Assembly (NCBI GenBank): GCA_016458225.1
Contig: JAEMGR010000001.1
Span: 124,001 to 188,000 of the forward strand
DNA: 64,000 bases
Direction: 5' to 3'
Source: Myxococcaceae bacterium JPH2
GTDB lineage: Bacteria; Myxococcota; Myxococcia; Myxococcales; Myxococcaceae
In this document: positions 9,441 through 16,772 of the stretch, piece by piece
Layout: every line of letters starts with the position of its first letter
How positions within the stretch are numbered: the first letter of the stretch is position 1
Program-made: the position numbers and the translations under genes
Notes under the pieces: generated by a model
Databases searched by the model: none
Told to the model about the DNA's origin: nothing
The model's input: the letters and a program-made list of their open reading frames with translations, nothing else

Positions 9441-10486
9441 GGCGTCCACCTCGCCGGATGCATGTCCGAGGACTTCGCCTCCAGCGCCGTCCGGAGCACC
9501 ACCGCGGCGGCTTGATACAGCTCCTCGGGAATCGGCTCGCCCACGTCGAAGTGAACCAGGCTGCGCGCCAACGGGACGTCACGGATGATGGGGATGCCCA
9601 GCTCCAGTGCCTCTGCACGCAGGGCCAGGGCCTCTGCTTCACGGCCCTTCGCGACGAGATACGGGGCGTCACACTCCGCGGAGTCGTAGCGCAATGCGAC
9701 CGCGATATGCGTGGGATTGATGACCATGGCGGTGGCCTTTTGCACCCCACGTGCCGCGCCTCCCTGCGAGAGCTGGCGATGGAGGGCCCTGCGCTGCCCC
9801 TTGTTGCGAGGATCTCCCTCGCTCTCCTTGTGCTCTCGGCGCACCTCCTCGCGAGACATCATGAGGTCACGGCGGTGTCGCCATCGCGCCAACAGGTAGT
9901 CGAGCACGCCCAGTACCAACAGCAGCCATGCCAGGCGGAGACACAGCCCCGACAGGCACTCGCCCAGGAACCGCGCGCCACCCACTCCGTCACTCCAGAT
10001 GGACCGCAGCGCATCGGCGCCGCTCGCGACGACTTCGCGCCAGACCACGAAGGCAACCAAGGCCGTCACAACCAAGGCCTTTCCCACCTCCAGCATCGCG
10101 CGCCCGCTGAACAATCGCTTGAATCCCGCGACGGGATTGACTCGCTCCAGACTGGGGAGCACATGCGCCGGATTCAGCTCGAAACCCACCGTCGCCACTG
10201 AAACTCCGAAGGCGGCCAACAGCGCTCCACCGAGCGCGGGACCACTGAGACTCACGACGAGCCTCGCGGCCTCCATCCCCACATCCGGGGCCCGCTGCTC
10301 CAACAGGAGCCGAGCAGTCCAGGCCATCAACTTCGCGCTCCCATCGCGAGCGTGTGACAGGAATCCCAGAAGTCCCCCCAGCGTCACCGCACTGGCGGAC
10401 AGCATACGACTGCGTGCGACCTGGCCCTTGCGCCGCGCCTCTCGCAAGCGCCGAGGTGTCGGCTGTTCTGTCTTCTCCCCGCTCAC
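9437..10486 (-). CDS. sctU: Type III secretion export apparatus switch protein SctU (FlhB family)
   Basis: 349 residues. SctU/FlhB sits beside the export pore and switches substrate class by autocleavage. The N-terminus EKTEQPTPRRLREARRKGQ is the family hallmark. Four hydrophobic segments lie between about residues 30 and 200, and the autocleavage motif NPTH is intact at 257-260, followed by the conserved IAVALRYD. The start GTG 10486 overlaps the sctT stop (GTGA). Upstream in-frame codons are Arg/Gly-rich and overlap sctT, so they were excluded. Confidence 0.95.
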   Translation of the reverse strand: MSGEKTEQPTPRRLREARRKGQVARSRMLSASAVTLGGLLGFLSHARDGSAKLMAWTARLLLEQRAPDVGMEAARLVVSLSGPALGGALLAAFGVSVATVGFELNPAHVLPSLERVNPVAGFKRLFSGRAMLEVGKALVVTALVAFVVWREVVASGADALRSIWSDGVGGARFLGECLSGLCLRLAWLLLVLGVLDYLLARWRHRRDLMMSREEVRREHKESEGDPRNKGQRRALHRQLSQGGAARGVQKATAMVINPTHIAVALRYDSAECDAPYLVAKGREAEALALRAEALELGIPIIRDVPLARSLVHFDVGEPIPEELYQAAAVVLRTALEAKSSDMHPARWTP

Positions 10487-11277
10487 TGAACCTTCTCCCC
10501 AAGCCAGGCCAGTGCCTCGCCGCTCGCCATGACGCCCGCGAGCAATCGCTCGCACATGACGCCCACACCGAGCCAGAGAACAGCTCCGCCTCCCAGGATT
10601 CGCAGCGGAGCGCCCAGCTCCTTCAAGTCGACCTGGGCCGCGACTCGCGAGGCCATCCCCAGGAAGCAATCCACCGCCAGCACCGCGGCGGCGACAGGCG
10701 CCCCCACCGCCAGCCCTGTCGTCATCGCGGCCCCCACCCAAGTCGCGACCCGCACGACGGCGACTTCCGTCGGCACAAAGACACCCAGCCGCACGACACC
10801 AAATCCTCGAATCAATCCGGAGAGAACGAGCGGGAAGGCACTCCCAGAAACCACGAGCGCAAGCAGCAGGTTGTAGAGCCCCTCCCCCGTAGCGGACTCG
10901 CGACTTCCCGCCACGGGCAGACTCGCTTCCGCGGACGTGCCTCGGACGAGATCGATCATGCGCCCCGCCATCCGCGCCGAGTCGAACGGCAAGGCAGCCA
11001 CCAGCCCCATCACCGAGCCCATGACGAACTCCCGCACCACGAGCGCCCCCAGTTCGAAAGGCGTCTCAACGAGTTGCGGCAAGCTCACGCCCGCTTCCAG
11101 GTGTAAGAACAACGAGAGCGCCAGCACCAGTGCCAGCTTCACGGAAGTGGGCGCGGCCTGCCCTCCGAGCAGTGGGCACAGAAAGGCGATCGGGATGAGA
11201 CGTGACGCGCACAGCGCCACCGCGACGAGGTGGGGTACCAGAGCGGTCAGTGACTCGTTCAGCATCGCGGGACTCAC
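10483..11277 (-). CDS. sctT: Type III secretion export apparatus protein SctT (FliR family)
   Basis: 264 residues with six or so hydrophobic segments. SctT/FliR forms the core pore with SctR and SctS. Matching features are ALCASRLIPIAFLCPLLGG near the N-terminus, REFVMGSVMGLVAALPFDSARMAGRMID (the conserved FliR central region) and a hydrophobic C-terminal half. The start GTG 11277 overlaps the sctS stop (GTGA); ATG 11265 is an alternative. The 4-bp overlaps throughout this stretch imply tight translational coupling. Confidence 0.93.
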   Translation of the reverse strand: MSPAMLNESLTALVPHLVAVALCASRLIPIAFLCPLLGGQAAPTSVKLALVLALSLFLHLEAGVSLPQLVETPFELGALVVREFVMGSVMGLVAALPFDSARMAGRMIDLVRGTSAEASLPVAGSRESATGEGLYNLLLALVVSGSAFPLVLSGLIRGFGVVRLGVFVPTEVAVVRVATWVGAAMTTGLAVGAPVAAAVLAVDCFLGMASRVAAQVDLKELGAPLRILGGGAVLWLGVGVMCERLLAGVMASGEALAWLGEKVQ

Positions 11278-11543
11278 AGCGAGACCTCCGCGATGAGCAT
11301 CAAGAGTTGCTGGGTGAAACGAACGAGCTGCGCCGCAATCCACGGTCCCGCGAGCACCAGCGCCGCCACGGCCGCGCACAGCTTGGGCACCACCGAGAGC
11401 GTGCTTTCCTGAATCTGCGTCGTGGCCTGAAAGAGGCTCGCCGCGAAGCCCACCACCAGACTCGCGCCAATCGGAGGCAACGAGGCCAGCACCATCAACA
11501 GCAGCGCCTCGCGCCCCAGGGTGAGCAGCATGTCTTGGGTCAT
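11274..11543 (-). CDS. sctS: Type III secretion export apparatus protein SctS (FliQ family)
   Basis: 89 residues, the standard FliQ/SctS size, with two transmembrane helices. The family pattern is clear: LTLGREALLLMVLASLPPIG, LVVGFAASLFQATTQIQE, then a second helix around AALVLAGPWIAAQ. It forms part of the export pore. The ATG at 11543 lies one base after the sctR stop. Longer in-frame extensions overlap sctR and were excluded. Confidence 0.95.
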   Translation of the reverse strand: MTQDMLLTLGREALLLMVLASLPPIGASLVVGFAASLFQATTQIQESTLSVVPKLCAAVAALVLAGPWIAAQLVRFTQQLLMLIAEVSL

Positions 11544-11544
11544 G

Positions 11545-12270
11545 TCACCGGTACCCCAAGATGAGCCCACGCGCGAGCAGCGCCCAGCCATCCACCGCGA
11601 CGAAGAGCAGGATCTTGAAGGGCAGACTCACCTGACTGGGCGACAAGGTCTGCATCCCCAGGGCGAGCAACACATTGGCGATGACCATGTCCAGGACAAG
11701 GAAGGGTAGGAAGACGATGAAGCCAATCTCAAAGGCCTCTTTCAGCTCCGTGATGACGAAGGCGGGGATGATGACGAACACGTCCTCCTCCTTGACCTGA
11801 GAGGCCTCTTCGGGAGGCCGCAGCTCGCGCGCGAGGTCCGCGAAGCGAGCACGCTCCTCCACGCTGCCGTGCTTCAACAGAAAGGCCCGCAGGGGCTCGG
11901 AGACCCGAGCCGCCGCGACCAGGACCTCAGTGCCAGAGTCCACGTCGCGATAGGCGACCCGCCCCGCGTCGTACATGTGCTCCGCCACGGGCGCCATGAT
12001 GTGCCCGGTCAGCACGGCCGCCAGCCCCGTGAGCACCAAGGTAGGCGGCGCCTGCTGTGTTCCCATCGCCGAGCGAGCCAGGGACAACACCACCGCGATC
12101 TTCGAGAAGCTCGTCAGCATCAAGACCGCGAAGGGCAGCAACGACATGAGCGCGAGCAGCCCCATCATCGCCACGGGGTTTCCCGCGTACGACATCTGCG
12201 ACAGCGACTCTCCCGCCGCGAACGAGGCCGTGGGCGCCAGCAGCGCCAGCCCGGTCAGCACCCGAGTCAT
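11545..12270 (-). CDS. sctR: Type III secretion export apparatus protein SctR (FliP family)
   Basis: 241 residues. SctR/FliP is the main export-pore subunit. It begins with a cleavable signal-like sequence (MTRVLTGLALLAPTASFAAG), typical of flagellar FliP rather than most injectisome SctR proteins. Conserved blocks follow: SLLPFAVLMLTSFSKIAVVLSLARSAMGTQQAPP, an FVIIPAFVITELKEAFEIGF segment, FLPFLVLDMVIANVLLALGM and SLPFKILLFVAVDGWALL. ATG 12270 overlaps the upstream stop by one base (TGATG). Confidence 0.96.
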   Translation of the reverse strand: MTRVLTGLALLAPTASFAAGESLSQMSYAGNPVAMMGLLALMSLLPFAVLMLTSFSKIAVVLSLARSAMGTQQAPPTLVLTGLAAVLTGHIMAPVAEHMYDAGRVAYRDVDSGTEVLVAAARVSEPLRAFLLKHGSVEERARFADLARELRPPEEASQVKEEDVFVIIPAFVITELKEAFEIGFIVFLPFLVLDMVIANVLLALGMQTLSPSQVSLPFKILLFVAVDGWALLARGLILGYR

Positions 12271-12695
12271 CACGCCACCACCTTGGGGAATCCGCGGCGG
12301 TATCGCGAACGCCACAAGAGAGGCAGCGACCGCGCGAAGGGACGCGGCTTTTTCGTCTCGCGGATCTCCGCGAAGGAGTCCCCGTGCACCACCAGATAGC
12401 CACGCCCATCCACCTCCACCAATGCCAATCCACAGCGCTGCGACAGACCCGCCCTCGACACCACCGTCATCCGTGAGGGGGGCACCACCCCAGGCCCCGC
12501 CATCGCGCGACGGCGCCACCACCAGCCCAGCGCGCCGACCACTGAGACACCGAGAATCCCTCGCGCCACCGTCGCCGCCGACACGCCTCCGCCCAAGGGG
12601 ACGGCGGCAAGCAATCCCAGCATCAGCGCGACCGCCCACATGAGCCGCGTCCGAATCGACAGCGATGCCATCCATGCGCGCACGTCGAACCTCAT
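12270..12695 (-). CDS. FliO-like membrane protein in the type III secretion operon
   Basis: 141 residues. Two hydrophobic segments (residues about 18-38 and 45-60) precede a small cytoplasmic domain with the sequence SQRCGLALVEVDGRGYLVVHGDS. This resembles the FliO core, where a GLALVEVDG-like beta-strand motif is typical. FliO is a flagellar chaperone for FliP assembly, and this gene sits exactly where fliO sits, between the FliM/N homologue and the FliP homologue. FliO is normally absent from injectisomes. The start ATG overlaps the sctQ stop. Similarity is short, so the call rests on motif plus position. Confidence 0.65.
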   Translation of the reverse strand: MRFDVRAWMASLSIRTRLMWAVALMLGLLAAVPLGGGVSAATVARGILGVSVVGALGWWWRRRAMAGPGVVPPSRMTVVSRAGLSQRCGLALVEVDGRGYLVVHGDSFAEIRETKKPRPFARSLPLLWRSRYRRGFPKVVA

Positions 12696-13855
12696 GGCAG
12701 CAGCGCGAGGATGCGGGCACCAACCTCGCCCTCAATATCGACCAACTCCGCTCGCGCGACTGCCCGTTCTCCCACGCGCAGCAGCACCGGATCACTCGCG
12801 TTGATGTGCAGCGGGACCAGCGCCCCCGGCCGCATCCCCATCAACTCCGTCAGCGGCAACATCACGCGGGCCAGCTCAATCTCCACGTCCACGGGAAGCG
12901 GGGGCATTCCCTCGCTCGACTCACTGCCTGCGACCATGACCAACTCCTGGGATGACGCGCCCGAGTGAGCGCGGTTCAACGAGAAACCATCCGACTGAAA
13001 CGACCCGCTCAGGGCGAACCCCGAGGTCACCAGTCGCCCTGGACCTCGGATGTGGCCCGCCTCGCGGTGCACACCCTCGAAAACGATGACGTCTCTGCCT
13101 CGCAGGGACTCCAGCGCGCCCGGCGAGAGCCGGCTCCGTCCAGCGCGACATCGCGCAGGAATCGCCACCGACAGCCATTGCGACGCGGGCTCCCGCACCG
13201 GTGCACGGGGCAGGGATTGAAGCGCGACCTGGAGCGAGTGCGCCGGCAACACGAGGCGCGCGCCTCCAACCACCTCCCCCAGACGCACGCGCAGCTCGAT
13301 GCCCACGTGACGCCGACGCGCCTCCATCCGTGCCACGACGTCCGCACCGCGCGCCGTCACCGCAAGCAGCCGCGGTCCCAGCAGGTCATGGGGCACGCCC
13401 TGCGCTCGCGTCGCCGAGAGCACCGCGAGGAGCAAGAACACCAGTGTGGACTCCTCCAGACGGGTGAGGGCCTCCAACGGAGCGGCGCGGCGACCTGCCC
13501 CCGCCAATTGCCCCAGCGCGGAGAAAACCAGGGAGGGCTCCAGCTCCAGGACCGCCACTCCACCCACCGCGGACAGCTCCAGCACCGCGAAGACATTTCC
13601 GGCTGCGAGCCCCGATGCCGGAACGAGCACCGACTCCAACACCCGCGCCTCCGCGGAAACGCTGACGTCCAGCTCGCGCGTCAGCGCTTCACACGCGACA
13701 CGCAGTGCCGCATCCCCTAGCGCAGCCGTATCCGGGCGCTGAGACAGGAGCAGATGCGCACGGGAGAGCTTGCGCATGGCCAACCAGGTCGGCCGTGCGC
13801 TGCGCTGGGATGAAGAAGAGGCACGAAACGGATTCGTCATGGACTTGGGCGCCAT
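12692..13855 (-). CDS. sctQ: Type III secretion C-ring protein SctQ (FliM/FliN family)
   Basis: 387 residues. The C-terminal 75 residues (LPVDVEIELARVMLPLTELMGMRPGALVPL ... GERAVARAELVDIEGEVGARI) form a SpoA/FliN domain. The preceding 300 residues resemble the variable N-terminal part of SctQ proteins. SctQ builds the cytoplasmic sorting platform that binds substrates. The start is uncertain: ATG 13855 or ATG 13840, neither with a good ribosome site. The frame is open upstream without any start codon back to the previous gene's stop, leaving an unexplained 108-bp gap in an otherwise overlapping operon. Confidence 0.85.
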   Translation of the reverse strand: MAPKSMTNPFRASSSSQRSARPTWLAMRKLSRAHLLLSQRPDTAALGDAALRVACEALTRELDVSVSAEARVLESVLVPASGLAAGNVFAVLELSAVGGVAVLELEPSLVFSALGQLAGAGRRAAPLEALTRLEESTLVFLLLAVLSATRAQGVPHDLLGPRLLAVTARGADVVARMEARRRHVGIELRVRLGEVVGGARLVLPAHSLQVALQSLPRAPVREPASQWLSVAIPARCRAGRSRLSPGALESLRGRDVIVFEGVHREAGHIRGPGRLVTSGFALSGSFQSDGFSLNRAHSGASSQELVMVAGSESSEGMPPLPVDVEIELARVMLPLTELMGMRPGALVPLHINASDPVLLRVGERAVARAELVDIEGEVGARILALLP

Positions 13856-13963
13856 GGCAATGCAGGTGCACGGCCAACATGAGCGCGAGTGGGAACAGGT
13901 GGTTGTGAGCGAGCGGCATCCGCGAGCCGGATGCCGAGTACACGGAGCTGGACACTCCGCAGG

Positions 13964-14443
13964 TCAGCGCGTCGCCTCGCGAATGAGTCGTGCGGCGAGC
14001 GCCTCCATTCCGGAGGCGCCTTCCTGGGCTGTGCCCTCGAGCACCTGCCCTGGAAAGAGGCTGCGGTGATACGGAGGCAGCGCGCGGTAGAGCGCCTTTC
14101 GCAATGGGCCGCTCGCGGAGGCCATCACCGCGCGCAGTCGCTCCGCCGCGTCTTCGCGTTCACCAAAGGCCATGGCGACCCTCGCTTGACGGCGCGCCGA
14201 CTGCAGCGTGGCGACCTCCGCCAACAGGCCTCGGGCTTGCTCGGCATCCGCAGCAACCAGTCCGTCCAACAACTCCAAGGCTCGGTCCCGGGCCAGGGCG
14301 TGAAGCACCAGGACGCAGCGCTCCAACGAGAGGGGTAGCGAAGGAGATGCCTTCGGCTCCGACTGGACGTGCGGCCCTGGATTCGGAGCAGCCACCGTCC
14401 TCCGCACAGGCCGCGAGGCCCGTCCCGCTCGCGTCACGTCCAT
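13964..14443 (-). CDS. Unrecognised protein in the type III secretion operon, between sctJ and sctQ
   Basis: 159 residues; not recognised. The first 35 residues are basic and Pro-rich. The rest is predicted all-helical (LERCVLVLHALARDRALELLDGL, AEQARGLLAEVATLQSARRQ, AERLRAVMASASGPLRKALYRAL). No membrane segment or signal peptide. ATG 14443 has GAGGG six bases upstream. It occupies the place of fliG (after fliF) in flagellar operons, or of sctK/sctL in injectisome operons. A FliG-like or SctK-like adaptor between the SctJ ring and the SctQ platform is my inference from position and helical character only. Confidence 0.6.
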   Translation of the reverse strand: MDVTRAGRASRPVRRTVAAPNPGPHVQSEPKASPSLPLSLERCVLVLHALARDRALELLDGLVAADAEQARGLLAEVATLQSARRQARVAMAFGEREDAAERLRAVMASASGPLRKALYRALPPYHRSLFPGQVLEGTAQEGASGMEALAARLIREATR

Positions 14444-14453
14444 GCGGAGGCCC

Positions 14454-15257
14454 TCATGTGACCTTGCGGGGCGCGGCCGGCGTCAGCACGGGGCGCGGTG
14501 GGGTGGTCGGCACCGAGGACGGCTCACTCCGCATCCGATAGTGTTTCAGCTTCAGCGTCACCAGCACCAGGGCCACCGCCAGCACGGTGAGAACCATCCC
14601 AAGTGCCGCGAGGAGGATTCGCAGGCGCGCCAGCGGAGACGCATTCGGCTGCGCCACGGGCATCACTCGGGTCGTCACCTCGTCCACGAGCAGGGACACG
14701 CCCTCCGGCGAAAGCCCCTCCACCCCACCCGCGAGGAGCGTCTTGAGTGACTCCGTGGACTGGCGCAGATGCGCGGCGCGACCGGGTTCGGCCCGCAGCA
14801 TGGCCGCGGCCTTCGATGCGGCCACGGGTTGTCCCGACCGAGGTAGAGAGGGCAGCACCAGATGCACTCGCGCCAGCAGGACACCGTCCACGGTTTGCAG
14901 CGTCTTCTCCAGCTCCCGCTCCAGCACCCGCGTTCGACAGACCTGCTCCTCCAGGGGGGTGCGCACCAGTCCGCTTCCGCCGAAGACTTCACATCCCGAC
15001 TCCTCGGGCGGACGCGGCAACCCCAGCTCCGCGAGAATGCGAACAGCGTCGGAGGCATGCTCTTCCTCGACCTCCACCGACCATGAGGGCTTCTTGCCCC
15101 CTTCCGCGACCTTGCGCGCATCGAGCCCCCGCTCGATGAGGACCGTCTGAAGGAGGTTGGCCTGCCGCTCATCCAACCCGTGTTGAATCTGCTCACGACA
15201 TGCCGTGACACCCTGAAGACAGAGCAGGAGCAGCACGGCTCGACACAAGAAACGCAT
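14454..15257 (-). CDS. sctJ: Type III secretion inner-membrane ring lipoprotein SctJ (YscJ/PrgK family)
   Basis: 267 residues. A signal peptide ends in a lipobox LQGVTAC, so C20 would be lipidated. The YscJ/FliF ring-building motifs follow: QIQHGLDERQANLLQTVLIERGLDARKV, VEVEEEHASDAVRILAELGLPRP, and RTRVLERELEKTLQTVDGVLLARVHLVLP. A transmembrane helix lies near residues 215-238 with a basic cytoplasmic tail, as in YscJ and PrgK. It forms the inner MS-like ring of the injectisome. A flagellar FliF would be twice as long, so this gene identifies the system as non-flagellar. Confidence 0.94.
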   Translation of the reverse strand: MRFLCRAVLLLLCLQGVTACREQIQHGLDERQANLLQTVLIERGLDARKVAEGGKKPSWSVEVEEEHASDAVRILAELGLPRPPEESGCEVFGGSGLVRTPLEEQVCRTRVLERELEKTLQTVDGVLLARVHLVLPSLPRSGQPVAASKAAAMLRAEPGRAAHLRQSTESLKTLLAGGVEGLSPEGVSLLVDEVTTRVMPVAQPNASPLARLRILLAALGMVLTVLAVALVLVTLKLKHYRMRSEPSSVPTTPPRPVLTPAAPRKVT

Positions 15258-15269
15258 GCGAGGAGTTCC

Positions 15270-15746
15270 TCAAATCTGGGTCTGCAGAACCTGCTTCACG
15301 CCGCTCGTGGCCTTCTCGACAACCTTGCCCGCGAGATCGAGTTCCTGACTCGCGCGGTAGACTCGCGCTTGAAGGCCCAGCAGCTCGGTGGCTGTGAAGG
15401 TGCGGCCGGACTCGGCCAGCCGCATGACGTGGTCCAATTGCTTGCGCGCCTGGTCGACGCCCTCCAACACCTGAGCCACATGCTGCGCTCGCGCGGATTG
15501 AACCGAGCCCACTCGCGTGTCGGGCTTCGCGCCCTCCACCGCAGCGCACGTCTTCCGCGTGTCGTCCACGCGCGATGGACTCCGCGCCACCTCCGAGGTA
15601 GCCGCGCCCTCTCGCGGACCCGATACTCGCGGGGGCCCCGAGCTCTTCGGCAGCTCCCGCGCACCGTCCAGGACGTCTCGAAACGACTCTCTCGGCGAGA
15701 CACCCGAGGCCACGCTTCCCGTGGGCCCCATCTTGTCGATGCCCAT
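15270..15746 (-). CDS. sctI: Probable inner-rod protein SctI (YscI/PrgJ-like)
   Basis: 158 residues, longer than typical SctI (80-140). The C-terminal 60 residues carry the expected pattern: TFTATELLGLQARVYRASQE, then LAGKVVEKATSGVKQVLQTQI, which corresponds to the helical C-terminus that polymerises in the rod. The N-terminal 90 residues are low-complexity Ser/Pro/Arg-rich, without secondary structure. It lies between sctJ and the sctF-like gene, as in SPI-1 (prgI-prgJ-prgK). Spacing to its neighbours is 7 and 12 nt. The identity is inferred from the tail motif plus synteny. Confidence 0.75.
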   Translation of the reverse strand: MGIDKMGPTGSVASGVSPRESFRDVLDGARELPKSSGPPRVSGPREGAATSEVARSPSRVDDTRKTCAAVEGAKPDTRVGSVQSARAQHVAQVLEGVDQARKQLDHVMRLAESGRTFTATELLGLQARVYRASQELDLAGKVVEKATSGVKQVLQTQI

Positions 15747-15753
15747 GGGCGCC

Positions 15754-16203
15754 TCAGCGGATGTTGTTGATGGCCGCCTTCGCGGAGTCGTGGCGGACCT
15801 TCATGATGTTGGAGATGGCGTTGTGCTCGCGGCTCTCCTGCTGCATCTCGTTCTGGAGCTGGAGGTAGGCCATGTTGAACTTCTGGCCCTCCGCGTTCAT
15901 GAGCTTCTGGGCCTCCATCAAGTCCCACGCATCGCCCTGCCCCGCGCTGCTGCCCCCCACGCTCGTGCCCCCCTTCAGCGGCACCGTCGTCGACCCCACG
16001 GAGGAGGCCACCACCGAACTCACGCTGGAGATGGCCGCGCTCGTGATGGGCCCCCCCGGAATCATCCCGCCCACGAGCCCCGCGCCCGTGCGCACGACTT
16101 CGCGCGCCGCTCGCGCGAGGCTGGGGCCGAACTCACTTCGCGGCGTCTGCCGAGCAACAGTCTGGGTAATGGTCAGCGAGGGAAGTGCGTGGGATGAGTC
16201 CAA
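15754..16203 (-). CDS. Candidate needle protein (SctF-like), first gene of the type III secretion operon
   Basis: 149 residues from a TTG start at 16203. No ATG or GTG lies suitably, while GGAGG (minus strand, 16210-16214) sits six bases upstream of the TTG. The central part is Gly/Ser/Val-rich (GLVGGMIPGG ... SSVSSVVASSVGS). The last 60 residues form a probable helical hairpin ending ISNIMKVRHDSAKAAINNIR. That end resembles the PrgI needle C-terminus, and the gene position before sctI and sctJ equals that of prgI. Needle proteins are about 80 residues, so the 80-residue N-terminal extension would be unusual. The call is an inference. Confidence 0.5.
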   Translation of the reverse strand: MDSSHALPSLTITQTVARQTPRSEFGPSLARAAREVVRTGAGLVGGMIPGGPITSAAISSVSSVVASSVGSTTVPLKGGTSVGGSSAGQGDAWDLMEAQKLMNAEGQKFNMAYLQLQNEMQQESREHNAISNIMKVRHDSAKAAINNIR

Positions 16204-16209
16204 GGGATG

Positions 16210-16214
16210 CCTCC
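16210..16214 (-). promoter_or_regulatory. Ribosome binding site deciding a TTG start
   Basis: GGAGG on the minus strand, six bases before TTG 16203. The other in-frame starts lie far upstream in sequence with no protein-like composition, so this site fixes the start of the sctF-like gene. Confidence 0.55.
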
Positions 16215-16238
16215 GGCGATGGGTCGCCGTGGGCTCAT

Positions 16239-16254
16239 TCCAATGGGCATGCCA
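16239..16254 (-). promoter_or_regulatory. Weak sigma-54-like element upstream of the type III secretion operon
   Basis: On the minus strand TGGCATG, four bases, TTGGA resembles the -24/-12 consensus TGGCACG-N4-TTGCA. It stands about 25 nt before the TTG start, with the expected geometry. The nearly invariant GC at -12 is GG here, so the match is doubtful. Confidence 0.2.
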
Positions 16255-16430
16255 GCCGCCAAGCCGTGGGAATGACAGGCGGAACAACCTGCGGCGCCCC
16301 CACGCGCCGCTCCCATCCCGGAGAAGGCGTCCACCGACGTGGACGGAGCACGGACCGCTCGAAAACTTGCCTCTCGGCCGGGCTGCTCCAGAGTTGTCGC
16401 ACCCTGTCGCTCGCGAAGGAGAGAGACCCG

Positions 16431-16757
16431 GTGATGACCTCCCCTGGTGCACCCAGCACGGCCGAACGCTTTCACCCTCGCGTCGAGGCCAATCTCCCCG
16501 TCAAGGTGCTCCTGTCCGGGCGCACCGTGTCGGCTCAGGCGCGCGACGTGTCCATGGCCGGGCTGTTCCTTCTCGCGCACGCGGCGGAGACCCAGCAGAC
16601 CCTCACCATCGCCTTGCCGCTACCGGGTGACCGAGAGCTCGTCACCACGTGCGAGATTCGGCGGCGCGAGGTGGATGGCGTGGCGCTGGAGTTTGGTCCC
16701 CTGGACTGGGACGACCTCATCGCCCTGGCGCGCTTCCTCCATCCGCGCCTGCCCTGA
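16431..16757 (+). CDS. PilZ domain protein (single domain)
   Basis: 108 residues. Both cyclic-di-GMP contact motifs of PilZ domains are present: RFHPR (RxxxR) near the N-terminus and DVSMAG (DxSxxG) about 30 residues later. Cyclic-di-GMP binding is therefore plausible. GTG 16431 lies nine bases after AAGGAG; ATG 16434 is the alternative start. It is transcribed divergently from the type III secretion operon, across a 227-bp shared upstream region, and converges on the response regulator gene. The partner protein is unknown; myxobacterial PilZ proteins act in motility, exopolysaccharide and development. Confidence 0.9.
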   Translation: MMTSPGAPSTAERFHPRVEANLPVKVLLSGRTVSAQARDVSMAGLFLLAHAAETQQTLTIALPLPGDRELVTTCEIRRREVDGVALEFGPLDWDDLIALARFLHPRLP

Positions 16758-16772
16758 GCGAAACGCCGACGG

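Noticed and set aside
9441-9449. GTG start for SctV three codons upstream
   Set aside because: ATG 9440 gives the ATGA overlap seen at the other junctions.
13689-13955. 88-codon minus-strand frame between sctQ and the upstream gene
   Set aside because: Mostly overlaps sctQ in another frame and has no family features.
16239-16254. A sigma-54 promoter for the type III operon as a firm call
   Set aside because: The -12 GC is GG, which normally abolishes recognition; kept only as a low-confidence feature.
16204-16452. Longer N-terminus for the sctF-like gene
   Set aside because: The extra residues are Arg/His/Pro-rich without structure; the GGAGG-TTG start fits better.
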